DNA from: Paludibacter sp.
GTDB taxonomy: Bacteria > Bacteroidota > Bacteroidia > Bacteroidales > Paludibacteraceae
Assembly (NCBI GenBank): GCA_019163375.1
Contig: JAFLKK010000007.1
Span: 655,813-719,812, forward strand
Length of the DNA stretch: 64,000 nt
Reading direction: 5' to 3'
Position numbers and translations under genes: made by a program. Shown piece by piece: positions 36,596 to 44,850 of the stretch. A model generated the notes under the pieces. That model did no database searches. It saw nothing but the letters and a program-made list of their open reading frames with translations, and was not told where the DNA came from. How positions within the stretch are numbered: position 1 is the stretch's first letter; the number at the start of each line of letters is the position of its first letter.

Positions 36596-37609
36596 ATGAA
36601 AATTGAAAAGATCTCCTGGCATGGAGTTGATGCTGTTTTGTTAGAGACAAATGTATATGAAGCAATTTTGGTACCTTCAATTGGTGCTAACTTGGTAAAG
36701 CTTTATAATAAAGTTCTGAAAATAGATATTCTAAGAACTCCCACTGAAGACGAAGTAGGAACATTCCTTCTCAGACCTCAGATATTCGGTGTGCCCTTGC
36801 TTTTTCCACCTAACCGTATTGAGGATGGTACCTATACCTATGCCGGAAAAAAATACCAATTTCCAATCACCATCCCTGCGCAAAACAATTATCATCACGG
36901 TGTTATCAAGTCGCAGGACTTTACGATTACCCGTACCCGCTTTTCGTCGGATGCGGTGGAGGTAGAAGCTACTTTTCATTCCAACAGAATTAATGATGCT
37001 ATTTATAAAAATTTTCCTCATGATTTTGTGTGCAAGATTAGAATCATTCTTACAGATAATGAACTGACACATATCGTTTCGTTCAATAATCTGGGAAGAG
37101 AGCCTATGCCTTTAGGTGTTGGATACCACACGCCCATTCGCTTGCCATTCTCAGAAAACACGATGAAATCGGACTATAAGTTGCGGTTATCGGTAGGAAA
37201 ACGCTGGGAATTGTCAGATCGCAGTTTACCCACAGGCGTATTGCTCGATTTGACGGAGGAAGAAATGCAACTCAGAAATGAAGGAATGACCGTTACAGGT
37301 AAACCAATAGAAATAGCATTGACTAACGAAGCGTTGACCGTAAGTGGCAGACCCTATAATGGAGCTATTCTGACCAATACAAAAAATAAACTAGCTGTAT
37401 TCTACGAAGTAGATAATGAATTTAAACATTGGACATTGTGGAACAATGGTGGTGAAGTGGACTGGGTTTGTCCGGAACCACAAACATGGGCTATCAACGC
37501 ACCCAACCTAAAATTGCCAGCCGAAGTAACAGGTATGCAATCGGTAAAAGGAGGTAAAACCTGGAGCGCGACAACACGGTTTTATGTAAGATCAACCAAC
37601 AAATTATAA
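36596..37609 (+). CDS. Aldose 1-epimerase family protein
   Basis: A galactose-mutarotase-fold protein of 337 residues. Recognisable parts are LVPSIGANLVKLYN near the N-terminus, FGVPLLFPPNRIEDGTYTYAG, NYHHGVIKSQDF with the paired histidines, and MPLGVGYHTPIRLPF with a second active-site His region. No signal peptide, so cytoplasmic. It differs clearly from the canonical galM at 48956, so it probably acts on another sugar or sugar phosphate. A terminator-like hairpin follows. Confidence 0.85.
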   Translation: MKIEKISWHGVDAVLLETNVYEAILVPSIGANLVKLYNKVLKIDILRTPTEDEVGTFLLRPQIFGVPLLFPPNRIEDGTYTYAGKKYQFPITIPAQNNYHHGVIKSQDFTITRTRFSSDAVEVEATFHSNRINDAIYKNFPHDFVCKIRIILTDNELTHIVSFNNLGREPMPLGVGYHTPIRLPFSENTMKSDYKLRLSVGKRWELSDRSLPTGVLLDLTEEEMQLRNEGMTVTGKPIEIALTNEALTVSGRPYNGAILTNTKNKLAVFYEVDNEFKHWTLWNNGGEVDWVCPEPQTWAINAPNLKLPAEVTGMQSVKGGKTWSATTRFYVRSTNKL

Positions 37610-37635
37610 GATTTTTAGTGCTAAAATCTATAGTG

Positions 37636-37678
37636 AATGGATTATGAGCAATTATTGTCTCGTAATCCATTTATTTAT
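37636..37678 (+). terminator. Terminator after the aldose epimerase-like gene
   Basis: AATGGATTATGAG pairs with CTCGTAATCCATT (one G-T pair) across a 10-base loop, followed by TATTTAT. Confidence 0.65.
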
Positions 37679-37760
37679 AGAATGACAAATTATCCGAAAA
37701 TATTTAGTGGTTTTAAAGAGCTATCGTGGTTAAATCCACTATTTTCTGAGAATTAATTTC

Positions 37761-37768
37761 TACTTTTG
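37761..37768 (+). promoter_or_regulatory. -7-like box TACTTTTG for rpiB
   Basis: TACTTTTG fits TAnnTTTG, 27 bases before the rpiB ATG. Confidence 0.5.
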
Positions 37769-37795
37769 TAGTCAACAACAAAAAATTAAACGATT

Positions 37796-38251
37796 ATGAA
37801 TCCGTACAAAAACCTACGAATTGCCGTGTGCAACGACCATGCCGGTTATGACCTTAAACTCAAAGTGGTAGAATATCTTGAAGGCGAAGGTGCCATCGCA
37901 GTAAAAGACTTTGGATCCCACTCAACAGAAAGTTGCGATTATGCAGATTTTGCTCATCCAATGGCTTCGGCAATTAAACGTGGCGAATATGATTTTGGGG
38001 TGTCCATCTGTGGTAGTGGAAATGGCATTAGCATGACACTTAACAAACACTTGGGCATTCGTGCAGCGCTTTGCTGGATACCTGAAATTGCGGCACTTGC
38101 CCGTCAACACAACGATGCGAACATACTCTCACTTCCTGCACGCTTTATCACAGAAGAGGAAGCATTGAACATTATTGAAGTGTTTTTCATGTCGAAATTT
38201 GAAGGTGGCAGACACCAACGACGCATTGATAAAATGGATCAGGTAAAATAG
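37796..38251 (+). CDS. rpiB: Ribose-5-phosphate isomerase B
   Basis: Interconverts ribulose 5-phosphate and ribose 5-phosphate in the pentose phosphate pathway; some relatives act on allose or galactose 6-phosphates. Motifs: CNDHAGYDLK (12-21), SCDYADFAHPMA (46-57) and the active-site loop ICGSGNGISM with C72 (71-80). RAALCWIPEIAALARQHNDAN carries the other phosphate-binding residues. Length, 151 residues, is normal. A 120-base gap separates it from thiL. Confidence 0.95.
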   Translation: MNPYKNLRIAVCNDHAGYDLKLKVVEYLEGEGAIAVKDFGSHSTESCDYADFAHPMASAIKRGEYDFGVSICGSGNGISMTLNKHLGIRAALCWIPEIAALARQHNDANILSLPARFITEEEALNIIEVFFMSKFEGGRHQRRIDKMDQVK

Positions 38252-38370
38252 AATATGATTTATCCTTAGATAAAAGGCTGATTATCAATATATATTATAA
38301 AGAAACAAACGCGGTCTCTAAACTAAGTACTTGTAAAAAAGTATTTAATAAGATTCCTTAGACCTATAAA

Positions 38371-39399
38371 ATGCAACGAACAGAAATATCAGCTTACGGT
38401 GAGTTTGGTTTAATAAAATACCTGACCGAGAAATTTAAAATAGAAAACCCCTCTACTCTGAAGGGTGTAGGCGATGATGCAGCAGTACTCAGTTATGAAA
38501 ACAAGAAAGTGCTCGTTACCACCGACCTGCTTTTGGAAGGTATTCATTTCGATCTGGTATATGTTCCATTGATGCACCTTGGCTATAAAGCAGCCGTGGT
38601 GAATTTTTCCGACATTTACGCCATGAACGGCGCCCCGAAACAAATTACCGTTTCTATCGGTGTTTCTAAGCGTTTTTCGGTAGAGGATCTCGAGCAACTT
38701 TATGCGGGGATTCAGATGGCCTGTACGAAGTATGGAGTAGATCTGATTGGGGGTGATACTTCGGCATCGCTTACCGGATTGGCTATCAGCATAACCTGTA
38801 TCGGCGAAGCAGATGAAGACAAAATTGTGTACCGCAACGGGGCAAAAGAAAACGATTTGATTTGTGTTACCGGCAATTTAGGGTCAGCTTATATGGGCTT
38901 GCAATTACTGGAACGCGAGAAAGTGGTTTTCGGAGCTAACAGCGAAGCACAGCCCGATTTTGAGAACCGCGATTATATCCTTCAACGTCAATTAAAACCT
39001 GAAGCGCGCAAAGATATTGTGGAGCTATTGGCCGAAAAAGGCGTGGTACCCACTTCAATGATGGACATCTCTGATGGTTTATCGTCGGAACTGCTTCATA
39101 TCTGCACGCAAAGCAATGTGGGTTGCCGGGTTTACGAGGATAAAATCCCCATCAACATTCAAGCGGTGATCATGGCTGAAGAATTGAACATGAGTATTGT
39201 AACCGCAGCATTAAATGGTGGCGAGGATTATGAACTACTGTTCACTGTTTCGCTCGAAGACTATGATAAAATTGTGGGAATGGAAGGCGTTGCTATGGTT
39301 GGTCACATTACTAAATCGGCACTTGGACTTCAATTGGTTGGTCGCGAAGGCGATGAAATTGAATTGAGAGCGCAAGGTTGGAACTCTTTAGAAGAATAG
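38371..39399 (+). CDS. thiL: Thiamine-monophosphate kinase
   Basis: Phosphorylates thiamine monophosphate to the active cofactor thiamine diphosphate. The AIRS/PurM-like fold shows GVGDDAAVL (28-36), TTDLLLEGIHFD (50-61), KAAVVNFSDIYAMNGAP (73-89), GGDTSAS and the MDISDGLSSEL motif near 231-241. Length is 342 residues, normal for Bacteroidetes. No other thiamine gene is nearby, which is common for thiL. A strong hairpin lies about 45 bases after the stop. Confidence 0.95.
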   Translation: MQRTEISAYGEFGLIKYLTEKFKIENPSTLKGVGDDAAVLSYENKKVLVTTDLLLEGIHFDLVYVPLMHLGYKAAVVNFSDIYAMNGAPKQITVSIGVSKRFSVEDLEQLYAGIQMACTKYGVDLIGGDTSASLTGLAISITCIGEADEDKIVYRNGAKENDLICVTGNLGSAYMGLQLLEREKVVFGANSEAQPDFENRDYILQRQLKPEARKDIVELLAEKGVVPTSMMDISDGLSSELLHICTQSNVGCRVYEDKIPINIQAVIMAEELNMSIVTAALNGGEDYELLFTVSLEDYDKIVGMEGVAMVGHITKSALGLQLVGREGDEIELRAQGWNSLEE

Positions 39400-39441
39400 A
39401 ACTATCCGGAAATAGAAAAAAATTATCATATTCAACTTAGA

Positions 39442-39485
39442 GAATAGAAACTGTGCATTTACAACAGTTTCTATTCTTGTTTTTT
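39442..39485 (+). terminator. Terminator of thiL
   Basis: GAATAGAAACTGT pairs perfectly with ACAGTTTCTATTC across a 9-base loop, followed by TTGTTTTTT. Confidence 0.8.
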
Positions 39486-39510
39486 ACTTGAATTATAACA
39501 TTCATCGCTT

Positions 39511-40890
39511 ATGAAAACTAAAATTATCGGTGCATTTATTTTGCTCTCCACTTTAGCGGCAAATGCACAATCTATCACTGAAAGCGACTTGAAAGATATT
39601 CGCAGTACATTTACAGCAACTCCGGCTACCAAGGCCATTCAGAACGTGCTAACTACGAACGAAAACATCAAAGCATTGGCATTGAATCGCGATTTACAAG
39701 GTAAGGTGGATCATTATTTCAAGTATCGGGTTAGCGTAAAAGGCATTACCGATCAGAAAAGTTCGGGACGCTGCTGGATGTTTACATCAATGAACGTGAT
39801 GCGTCCGTTGGCTATGGAAAAATATGAATTGGACAAATTCGATTTCTCACATAATTATCTGTATTTCTGGGATTTGTTCGAAAAATCAAACCTTTTTCTG
39901 GAAAATATCATTAGCACTAGTAAAACACCTCTCGATGACAGAGCTGTAAATGAGTATTTTAAAACACCGGTAGGCGATGGTGGCGTATGGAATCTGTACT
40001 TTAATGCAGCTGAAAAATATGGCGTAGTTCCGCAAAACGTGATGCCCGAAACGGCACATTCTAATAATACCAGCCAGTTTGTTAAAATTATCAACGAGCG
40101 CTTACGCAAAGGCGGTTATGATTTACGCGAAATGACAGTCAATGGTAAGAAAGCAACTGATTTGCGCCAGCAAAAGAAAGCTATTTTGTCCGATGTATAC
40201 CGTATCTTGGCTCTTTGCCTGGGCGAACCACCTACCACCTTCACCTGGCGTTATAAAGACAAAAAAGGCGACGTAAAAGAGTTGAAAAATTATACTCCAA
40301 AACAATTCTATGATGATGTTAAACCGGAAAATTATACCACGGATAATTATATTATGATTATGAACGATCCTACCCGTGAGTATTACAAAATGTACGAAAT
40401 CCAAAACAACCGCAACACAGTAGAGGGTATTAACTGGACCTATCTGAATTTACCGACTGAGGATATTAAAAAAGCTGCTTTGGCCTCGATTAAAGCCAAT
40501 GAACCCATGTATGCTTCGTGCGATGTGGGGAAACAATCCAACCGCGAAACAGGCGTTCTCGATCCTAATATGTACGATTACGAATCGCTTTTCGGTGTGA
40601 AGCTGGAAATGGAAAAGAAAGCACGTATTTTGACTCAACAAAGCGGTTCAACACATGCCATGACTTTAATTGGCTGCGATGTGGATGAAAATGATAAACC
40701 GATTAAATGGGAGTTTGAGAATAGCTGGGGAGAAACCGCCGGCAATAAAGGTTATCTTACATTTACCGATTCGTGGTTCAACGAGTATCTGTTCCGTGTA
40801 GTCATCGAACGTAAATACCTCGATGCGAAAGCTATTGAAAGCTTAAAACAAAAACCGATTCAATTGCCGGTTTGGGATTATATGAATTAG
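39511..40890 (+). CDS. Exported C1-family (bleomycin hydrolase-type) aminopeptidase
   Basis: A papain-fold peptidase of the C1B family, 459 residues. The signal peptide is MKTKIIGAFILLSTLAANAQ, so unlike cytosolic PepC it is exported. The catalytic triad is visible: C88 in DQKSSGRCWMFTS, H382 in GSTHAMTLIG and N404 in FENSWG. It probably trims peptides in the periplasm or outside. It stands alone between two strong terminators. Confidence 0.92.
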   Translation: MKTKIIGAFILLSTLAANAQSITESDLKDIRSTFTATPATKAIQNVLTTNENIKALALNRDLQGKVDHYFKYRVSVKGITDQKSSGRCWMFTSMNVMRPLAMEKYELDKFDFSHNYLYFWDLFEKSNLFLENIISTSKTPLDDRAVNEYFKTPVGDGGVWNLYFNAAEKYGVVPQNVMPETAHSNNTSQFVKIINERLRKGGYDLREMTVNGKKATDLRQQKKAILSDVYRILALCLGEPPTTFTWRYKDKKGDVKELKNYTPKQFYDDVKPENYTTDNYIMIMNDPTREYYKMYEIQNNRNTVEGINWTYLNLPTEDIKKAALASIKANEPMYASCDVGKQSNRETGVLDPNMYDYESLFGVKLEMEKKARILTQQSGSTHAMTLIGCDVDENDKPIKWEFENSWGETAGNKGYLTFTDSWFNEYLFRVVIERKYLDAKAIESLKQKPIQLPVWDYMN

Positions 40891-40914
40891 TTACTAGTTG
40901 TTAGTTACTAGTTA
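40889..40914 (+). repeat. Short self-similar tract TTAGTTACTAG x2
   Basis: Directly after the peptidase stop, TTAGTTACTAGTT occurs twice in overlapping register. It resembles other short self-repeating intergenic tracts in this window (22128, 48884). Function unknown. Confidence 0.4.
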
Positions 40915-40915
40915 C

Positions 40916-40958
40916 AAAAGAAAACGGACTTTACTTCATGTAAAGTCCGTTTTCTTTT
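40916..40958. terminator. Bidirectional terminator between converging genes
   Basis: A perfect 19-bp stem, AAAAGAAAACGGACTTTAC with its complement, closes on a TTCAT loop. A-rich and T-rich flanks make it work in both directions, for the peptidase (+) and the antiporter (-). Confidence 0.9.
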
Positions 40959-40961
40959 GCT

Positions 40962-43343
40962 TTAAAACCTGTCCGAATCGACATCCACCTCCACATGTTC
41001 CACTGTTTTGTTGCGGGCTCCGGTGTGAAACCGGCTCACTTTTTTGTTGATAATAAGAGTGGACGGAATATTGCGCAATTCTTTGTTTTCGGACACCGAC
41101 AAAATGTTCCATGCTTGATAGCTGATAAGCATAAAGCTATACTTATTCAACATAGTACTTGTGCTTTTGGTAAATCTGATTGACTTAACCGAGTGTGGAA
41201 ATTCTCCTTTCAATCGTTCAATTCCGTTGCGAATGGCTTCACTTGAATTAGCCAGTTTATGAATATCCACAATGTGAATAATTACTTCGGGATTGTTGCG
41301 TAATAATCTTCGAGCATAGCGTAACAAGAACTCATCCGACTCGCTGTGCAGCATTACCACAGTACTTGTAATGCTTGTAAATCCGCGATTGACAAATACT
41401 CCGACACTACAATTGCTATGTTCAATAAAGTAGCGGGTTTTGTCTTTTATCAACGTTCCCGGATAGAAGAAAGCTTGCTTTTGCGACATTTTATTGATAA
41501 AGGTATTCAACCATTTATTTTTTCCAAAAAGCGTGCTCTCTTTGATAAATGGAATGCCCGAGAGTGAAACCCCGGCTCCCACCAGCAGGAAGTCAAAATT
41601 ATTCAGATTGACCGATTTGACAATACCTAATTCAATGTTGTCAGTCACTTTGTACTCGGTAGCAATGGGCGTATTGAGAATAGCAGCTTCGTCTTTTACA
41701 CCTTTGAAACTCTCGGTAGAGAATTGTTCGCCATATATAGGGTTAGTGTCCGTACCCGGAGTAATATGCAGCACTGTAACGGATAAACTGTTTTTAGTGC
41801 CATCAAGTACGGTTTTGGCCACATTGAGTAATGTTTTCCCATTTTCAGGATTCCCCAAAGCAATAAGAGCTTTAAATATACCTTGTGTTTGATGTAGAAT
41901 ATATTCCTTTTCAACGTCTTTTTCGGGGAATAGTACATTGATAAGCGATAGAGCCGGCGTGGTCATAAAAGTAGTTACCAATGCCATTATTACAAGCATA
42001 ACAAAAATAGGAGGAGGCAAAATACCCATTTCATAACCGATATTGAGTACAATAAGTTCCATCAGTCCCCGCGTGTTCATCAACACACCGATAGAAAGAC
42101 TGTCGTGCCACGATTCACCCAGAATTTTAGCAGTAAAGGCTCCACCCACAAATTTTCCGGTAACGGCCACCAAAATAAACAACCCGCAAATTGACCACAA
42201 ATAAGGCGTATTGAGTAAACCTATTTCGGTACGTAAACCGGTAAATACGAAGAAAAGTGGTAAAAGCAATGTTACCGAAACATCCTCTATTTTTTCGATA
42301 ATCATTTTTCGGAAATTAGGAAGCGGTGGCATAACAACGCCGGCCAAAAATGCTCCGAAAAGTGCGTGAATACCAATTACTTGTGTTGTAAAAGCAGAGA
42401 GTATCAGAATTAATAATAAAAAAGCTACGATACTTTTGTTGAGTACTTCGCTGTTATGATAAATTTCTCCAATTCGTTTTAAGAACGGACGAACTACTAA
42501 CAACATAAATAATACGTAAAGTATGGAGAATAAGATGGTGTAAATGGAGCTAACAAAACTACCTGTTTTGGCAATGGCTATGACCGCAGCAAGTATACAC
42601 CACGCTGTAACATCGTCGATGGCAGCACTGGCAATCGAAACTGTACCCAAATGTGTCTTGGATAATCCCTTTTCCTGAACAATCCGCGCCAATACCGGGA
42701 AGGCGGTGATACTCATGGATATTCCGATAAATAAAGCAAAGGGCAGGAAAGTAGTATGAGCAGCGGCAAATTCCAGATATACAAAATACGCCAGCAACAT
42801 TCCCAAAAAATAGGGTATAATAATGCTGGCATGGCTAATAACATAAATCTTTCCCATTTTAACTCTCAACTCGCTTATGTTCAGCTCCATACCAATGGTA
42901 AACATAAACAGAATAAGTCCTACCTGGCTCAGAATATTAAGATTTCCCAGTGACTTAGCTGCAAACAGAAAGTGAAAAGCCTGTGGATAGAAATAACCCA
43001 GAAGTGAAGGTCCTAACACGATGCCTGCCAGAATTTCGCCAATAACCGTAGGCTGTCCCATTTTGGCAAACAGATAACCAAATATACGCGAAACAATAAG
43101 AATAGAGATAATCTGAAGTAAAAGCATTGCCGCAGGTTCTGCAACATTATTGAGAATAGACACTTTAAACAAGTCAAAGTTTCCTGTAGAAGTATCTGTA
43201 CTATTAATTATTTCGTTTTGCGTAATTACACTTTGTGCAGGGTTAAAATCTTTTGCCTTTTGAAAAAGTATATAGGTAAAGATACCAAATAAGCTTAACA
43301 TTAAACCATAAAAAAGCCAGGTTCTGTAAGGAGATTTTTTCAT
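40962..43343 (-). CDS. CPA2-type cation:proton antiporter with C-terminal USP-like region
   Basis: A 793-residue Kef/NapA-type exchanger. A first membrane helix (about 9-28) is followed by a linker and some 12 helices (about 75-465). Family hallmarks include GQPTVIGEILAGIVLGPSLL, MFTIGMELN and SIASAAIDDVTAWCILA, with the conserved Asp pair. The soluble C-terminal 320 residues look like two universal-stress-protein-like halves that may sense nucleotides. It exchanges Na+ or K+ for protons across the inner membrane. It is divergent from terC, with its own promoter-like box. Confidence 0.9.
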   Translation of the reverse strand: MKKSPYRTWLFYGLMLSLFGIFTYILFQKAKDFNPAQSVITQNEIINSTDTSTGNFDLFKVSILNNVAEPAAMLLLQIISILIVSRIFGYLFAKMGQPTVIGEILAGIVLGPSLLGYFYPQAFHFLFAAKSLGNLNILSQVGLILFMFTIGMELNISELRVKMGKIYVISHASIIIPYFLGMLLAYFVYLEFAAAHTTFLPFALFIGISMSITAFPVLARIVQEKGLSKTHLGTVSIASAAIDDVTAWCILAAVIAIAKTGSFVSSIYTILFSILYVLFMLLVVRPFLKRIGEIYHNSEVLNKSIVAFLLLILILSAFTTQVIGIHALFGAFLAGVVMPPLPNFRKMIIEKIEDVSVTLLLPLFFVFTGLRTEIGLLNTPYLWSICGLFILVAVTGKFVGGAFTAKILGESWHDSLSIGVLMNTRGLMELIVLNIGYEMGILPPPIFVMLVIMALVTTFMTTPALSLINVLFPEKDVEKEYILHQTQGIFKALIALGNPENGKTLLNVAKTVLDGTKNSLSVTVLHITPGTDTNPIYGEQFSTESFKGVKDEAAILNTPIATEYKVTDNIELGIVKSVNLNNFDFLLVGAGVSLSGIPFIKESTLFGKNKWLNTFINKMSQKQAFFYPGTLIKDKTRYFIEHSNCSVGVFVNRGFTSITSTVVMLHSESDEFLLRYARRLLRNNPEVIIHIVDIHKLANSSEAIRNGIERLKGEFPHSVKSIRFTKSTSTMLNKYSFMLISYQAWNILSVSENKELRNIPSTLIINKKVSRFHTGARNKTVEHVEVDVDSDRF

Positions 43344-43454
43344 ACTTATTTTATTTTTAATTCAAAAACAGATGATGAGATAAGAAGTCAGTAGCACTCA
43401 TGAGAATAAGAAAAGTCAGCTTCTGCCGAGCTTACAATCTACTTATTCAGAGTA

Positions 43455-43462
43455 CAAAGATA
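43455..43462 (-). promoter_or_regulatory. -7-like box TATCTTTG for the antiporter
   Basis: On the minus strand the sequence TATCTTTG fits TAnnTTTG, about 112 bases before the antiporter start. Confidence 0.45.
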
Positions 43463-43535
43463 GTGTTTTTTTCACTTTTAAAGTTTTGTATATAAGAATA
43501 GTTGCCTGCAAGTATTGTGTTTTAAAACATTTTTT

Positions 43536-43565
43536 TTGGCATCTGCACATTATTGTCTATTTTTG
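43536..43565 (+). promoter_or_regulatory. Promoter of the TerC gene
   Basis: TTG (43536-43538), 19 bases and TATTTTTG (43558-43565) fit the Bacteroidetes promoter pattern. The implied leader is only about 30 bases. Confidence 0.6.
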
Positions 43566-43604
43566 TAGTTACTATAAGTTTATAATTTTAATAAATAAGA
43601 AAAA

Positions 43605-44561
43605 ATGGAAGTAGGAATTAGTTTTTGGATAGGCTTTGTGGCTTTTGTGGTTATAATGCTGATACTCGATTTATTTGTTTTTCATAAAAAAGATTCTGTT
43701 GTAAAAGTAAAAGAAGCTTTATTGTGGAGTGCATTTTGGATAGGATTGGCCGTTGTTTTTAACATATGTGTCTATTTTTTACTTGGTAAAGTAAAAGCAC
43801 TTGAGTTTCTCACCGGTTATCTGATTGAGGAATCTCTCAGTGTGGATAATCTATTTGTGTTTATCATGATTTTTGGATTCTTTAAAATCGAACCGAAATA
43901 TCAACACAAAGTTCTTTTCTGGGGAATTATTGGTGCCATTATTATGCGTGCCGTATTTATTTTTGCAGGTGTAGCTATTATCGAACGATTTGCATGGGTA
44001 ATGTATATCTTCGGTGCATTCTTGGTTTATACAGGAGTAAAAATGATTTTCGAGAAGGAAAGCGAAGATTATGACCCCAATAAAAATGCATTAATAAAAG
44101 GCTTTAAAAAAATATTTCCCGTAACCGACGATATGTCGAAACACCGGTTTTTTGTCCGCAAAGATAGAATTCTTTACGCTACACCCTACTTTATTGCATT
44201 ATTGGTTATTGAAGCATCCGATCTTATTTTTGCTGTCGACTCCATTCCTGCAGTACTTTCAGTGTCTAAAGATCCGTTTATCGTCTATACTTCCAATATC
44301 TTTGCCATTCTTGGATTACGATCGCTATACTTTGCACTACAGGGCATAATGGAGTACTTCCACTATCTGAAATATGCACTTTCGGGAATTCTTACCTTTA
44401 TCGGGATAAAAATGTGTGTAAACGAATTAACTTCCGAATTAGGTTATTCGTTTCATATTTCCAATTTTACTTCGCTCGGAGTAATTGTTTCGTTTCTTAC
44501 AGCTTCTATTCTATTATCGATAGTTGTGAAGAAAAGACAGGAGATGAAAGCGAGGAGATAA
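43605..44561 (+). CDS. TerC/Alx family membrane protein
   Basis: A 318-residue protein with about nine membrane helices. Conserved acidic motifs in the membrane are LILDLFVFHKK, EESLSVDNLFVF and EASDLIFAVDSIPAV, the hallmark of TerC/Alx proteins. Members are linked to manganese export or metal loading of exported proteins, and to alkaline or tellurite stress. It has its own short-leader promoter and a terminator. The metal role is family knowledge, not shown here. Confidence 0.92.
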   Translation: MEVGISFWIGFVAFVVIMLILDLFVFHKKDSVVKVKEALLWSAFWIGLAVVFNICVYFLLGKVKALEFLTGYLIEESLSVDNLFVFIMIFGFFKIEPKYQHKVLFWGIIGAIIMRAVFIFAGVAIIERFAWVMYIFGAFLVYTGVKMIFEKESEDYDPNKNALIKGFKKIFPVTDDMSKHRFFVRKDRILYATPYFIALLVIEASDLIFAVDSIPAVLSVSKDPFIVYTSNIFAILGLRSLYFALQGIMEYFHYLKYALSGILTFIGIKMCVNELTSELGYSFHISNFTSLGVIVSFLTASILLSIVVKKRQEMKARR

Positions 44562-44588
44562 TATTTTCGCAGGATACATTGACCATAT

Positions 44589-44628
44589 AAAAGGGATAGT
44601 TGACGTAAAGTTGACTATCCCTTTTTTA
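44589..44628 (+). terminator. Terminator of the TerC gene
   Basis: AAAAGGGATAG pairs with CTATCCCTTTT across an 18-base loop, followed by further T residues. Confidence 0.8.
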
Positions 44629-44663
44629 TTTCATTTTCAACGTATAATAATCCATGAATGTGT

Positions 44664-44697
44664 ACAAAAATGGCACAAGATTGACACAAAATGGCAC
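44664..44697. promoter_or_regulatory. Tandem TGGCACA repeat, possible operator
   Basis: ACAAAAATGGCACA and ACAAAATGGCACA occur with their TGGCACA parts at 44671 and 44692, exactly 21 bp (two helical turns) apart. They lie 24-57 bases before the -7 box of the next gene, where an activator could bind. Confidence 0.35.
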
Positions 44698-44720
44698 ATT
44701 AATAATCGTAAATTTATTCA

Positions 44721-44728
44721 TATCTTTG
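44721..44728 (+). promoter_or_regulatory. -7-like box TATCTTTG
   Basis: TATCTTTG fits TAnnTTTG and gives a leader of about 115 bases before the ATG at 44851. Confidence 0.5.
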
Positions 44729-44850
44729 CCTTATTCATTCATGCACATTTACCCACGAAAAAAGGAACGTCATGCCTGTTGTTTTCTGAAACAAAAGTGC
44801 TTAACATGACAACACCAGATCTAATACTTATTATAAAATCAGCATCTATC

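Noticed and set aside
43462-43604. yybP-ykoY manganese riboswitch before terC
   Set aside because: TerC relatives often have one, but the promoter at 43536-43565 leaves a leader of only about 30 bases, too short.
44664-44697. Sigma-54 promoter (TGGCAC-N5-TTGC)
   Set aside because: TGGCAC is present twice, but the TTGC part is absent or out of register in both copies.
44611-44850. Longer N-terminus for the macroglobulin/plug protein
   Set aside because: It would run through the TerC terminator, the tandem repeats and the promoter box and hide a clear signal peptide starting at 44851.
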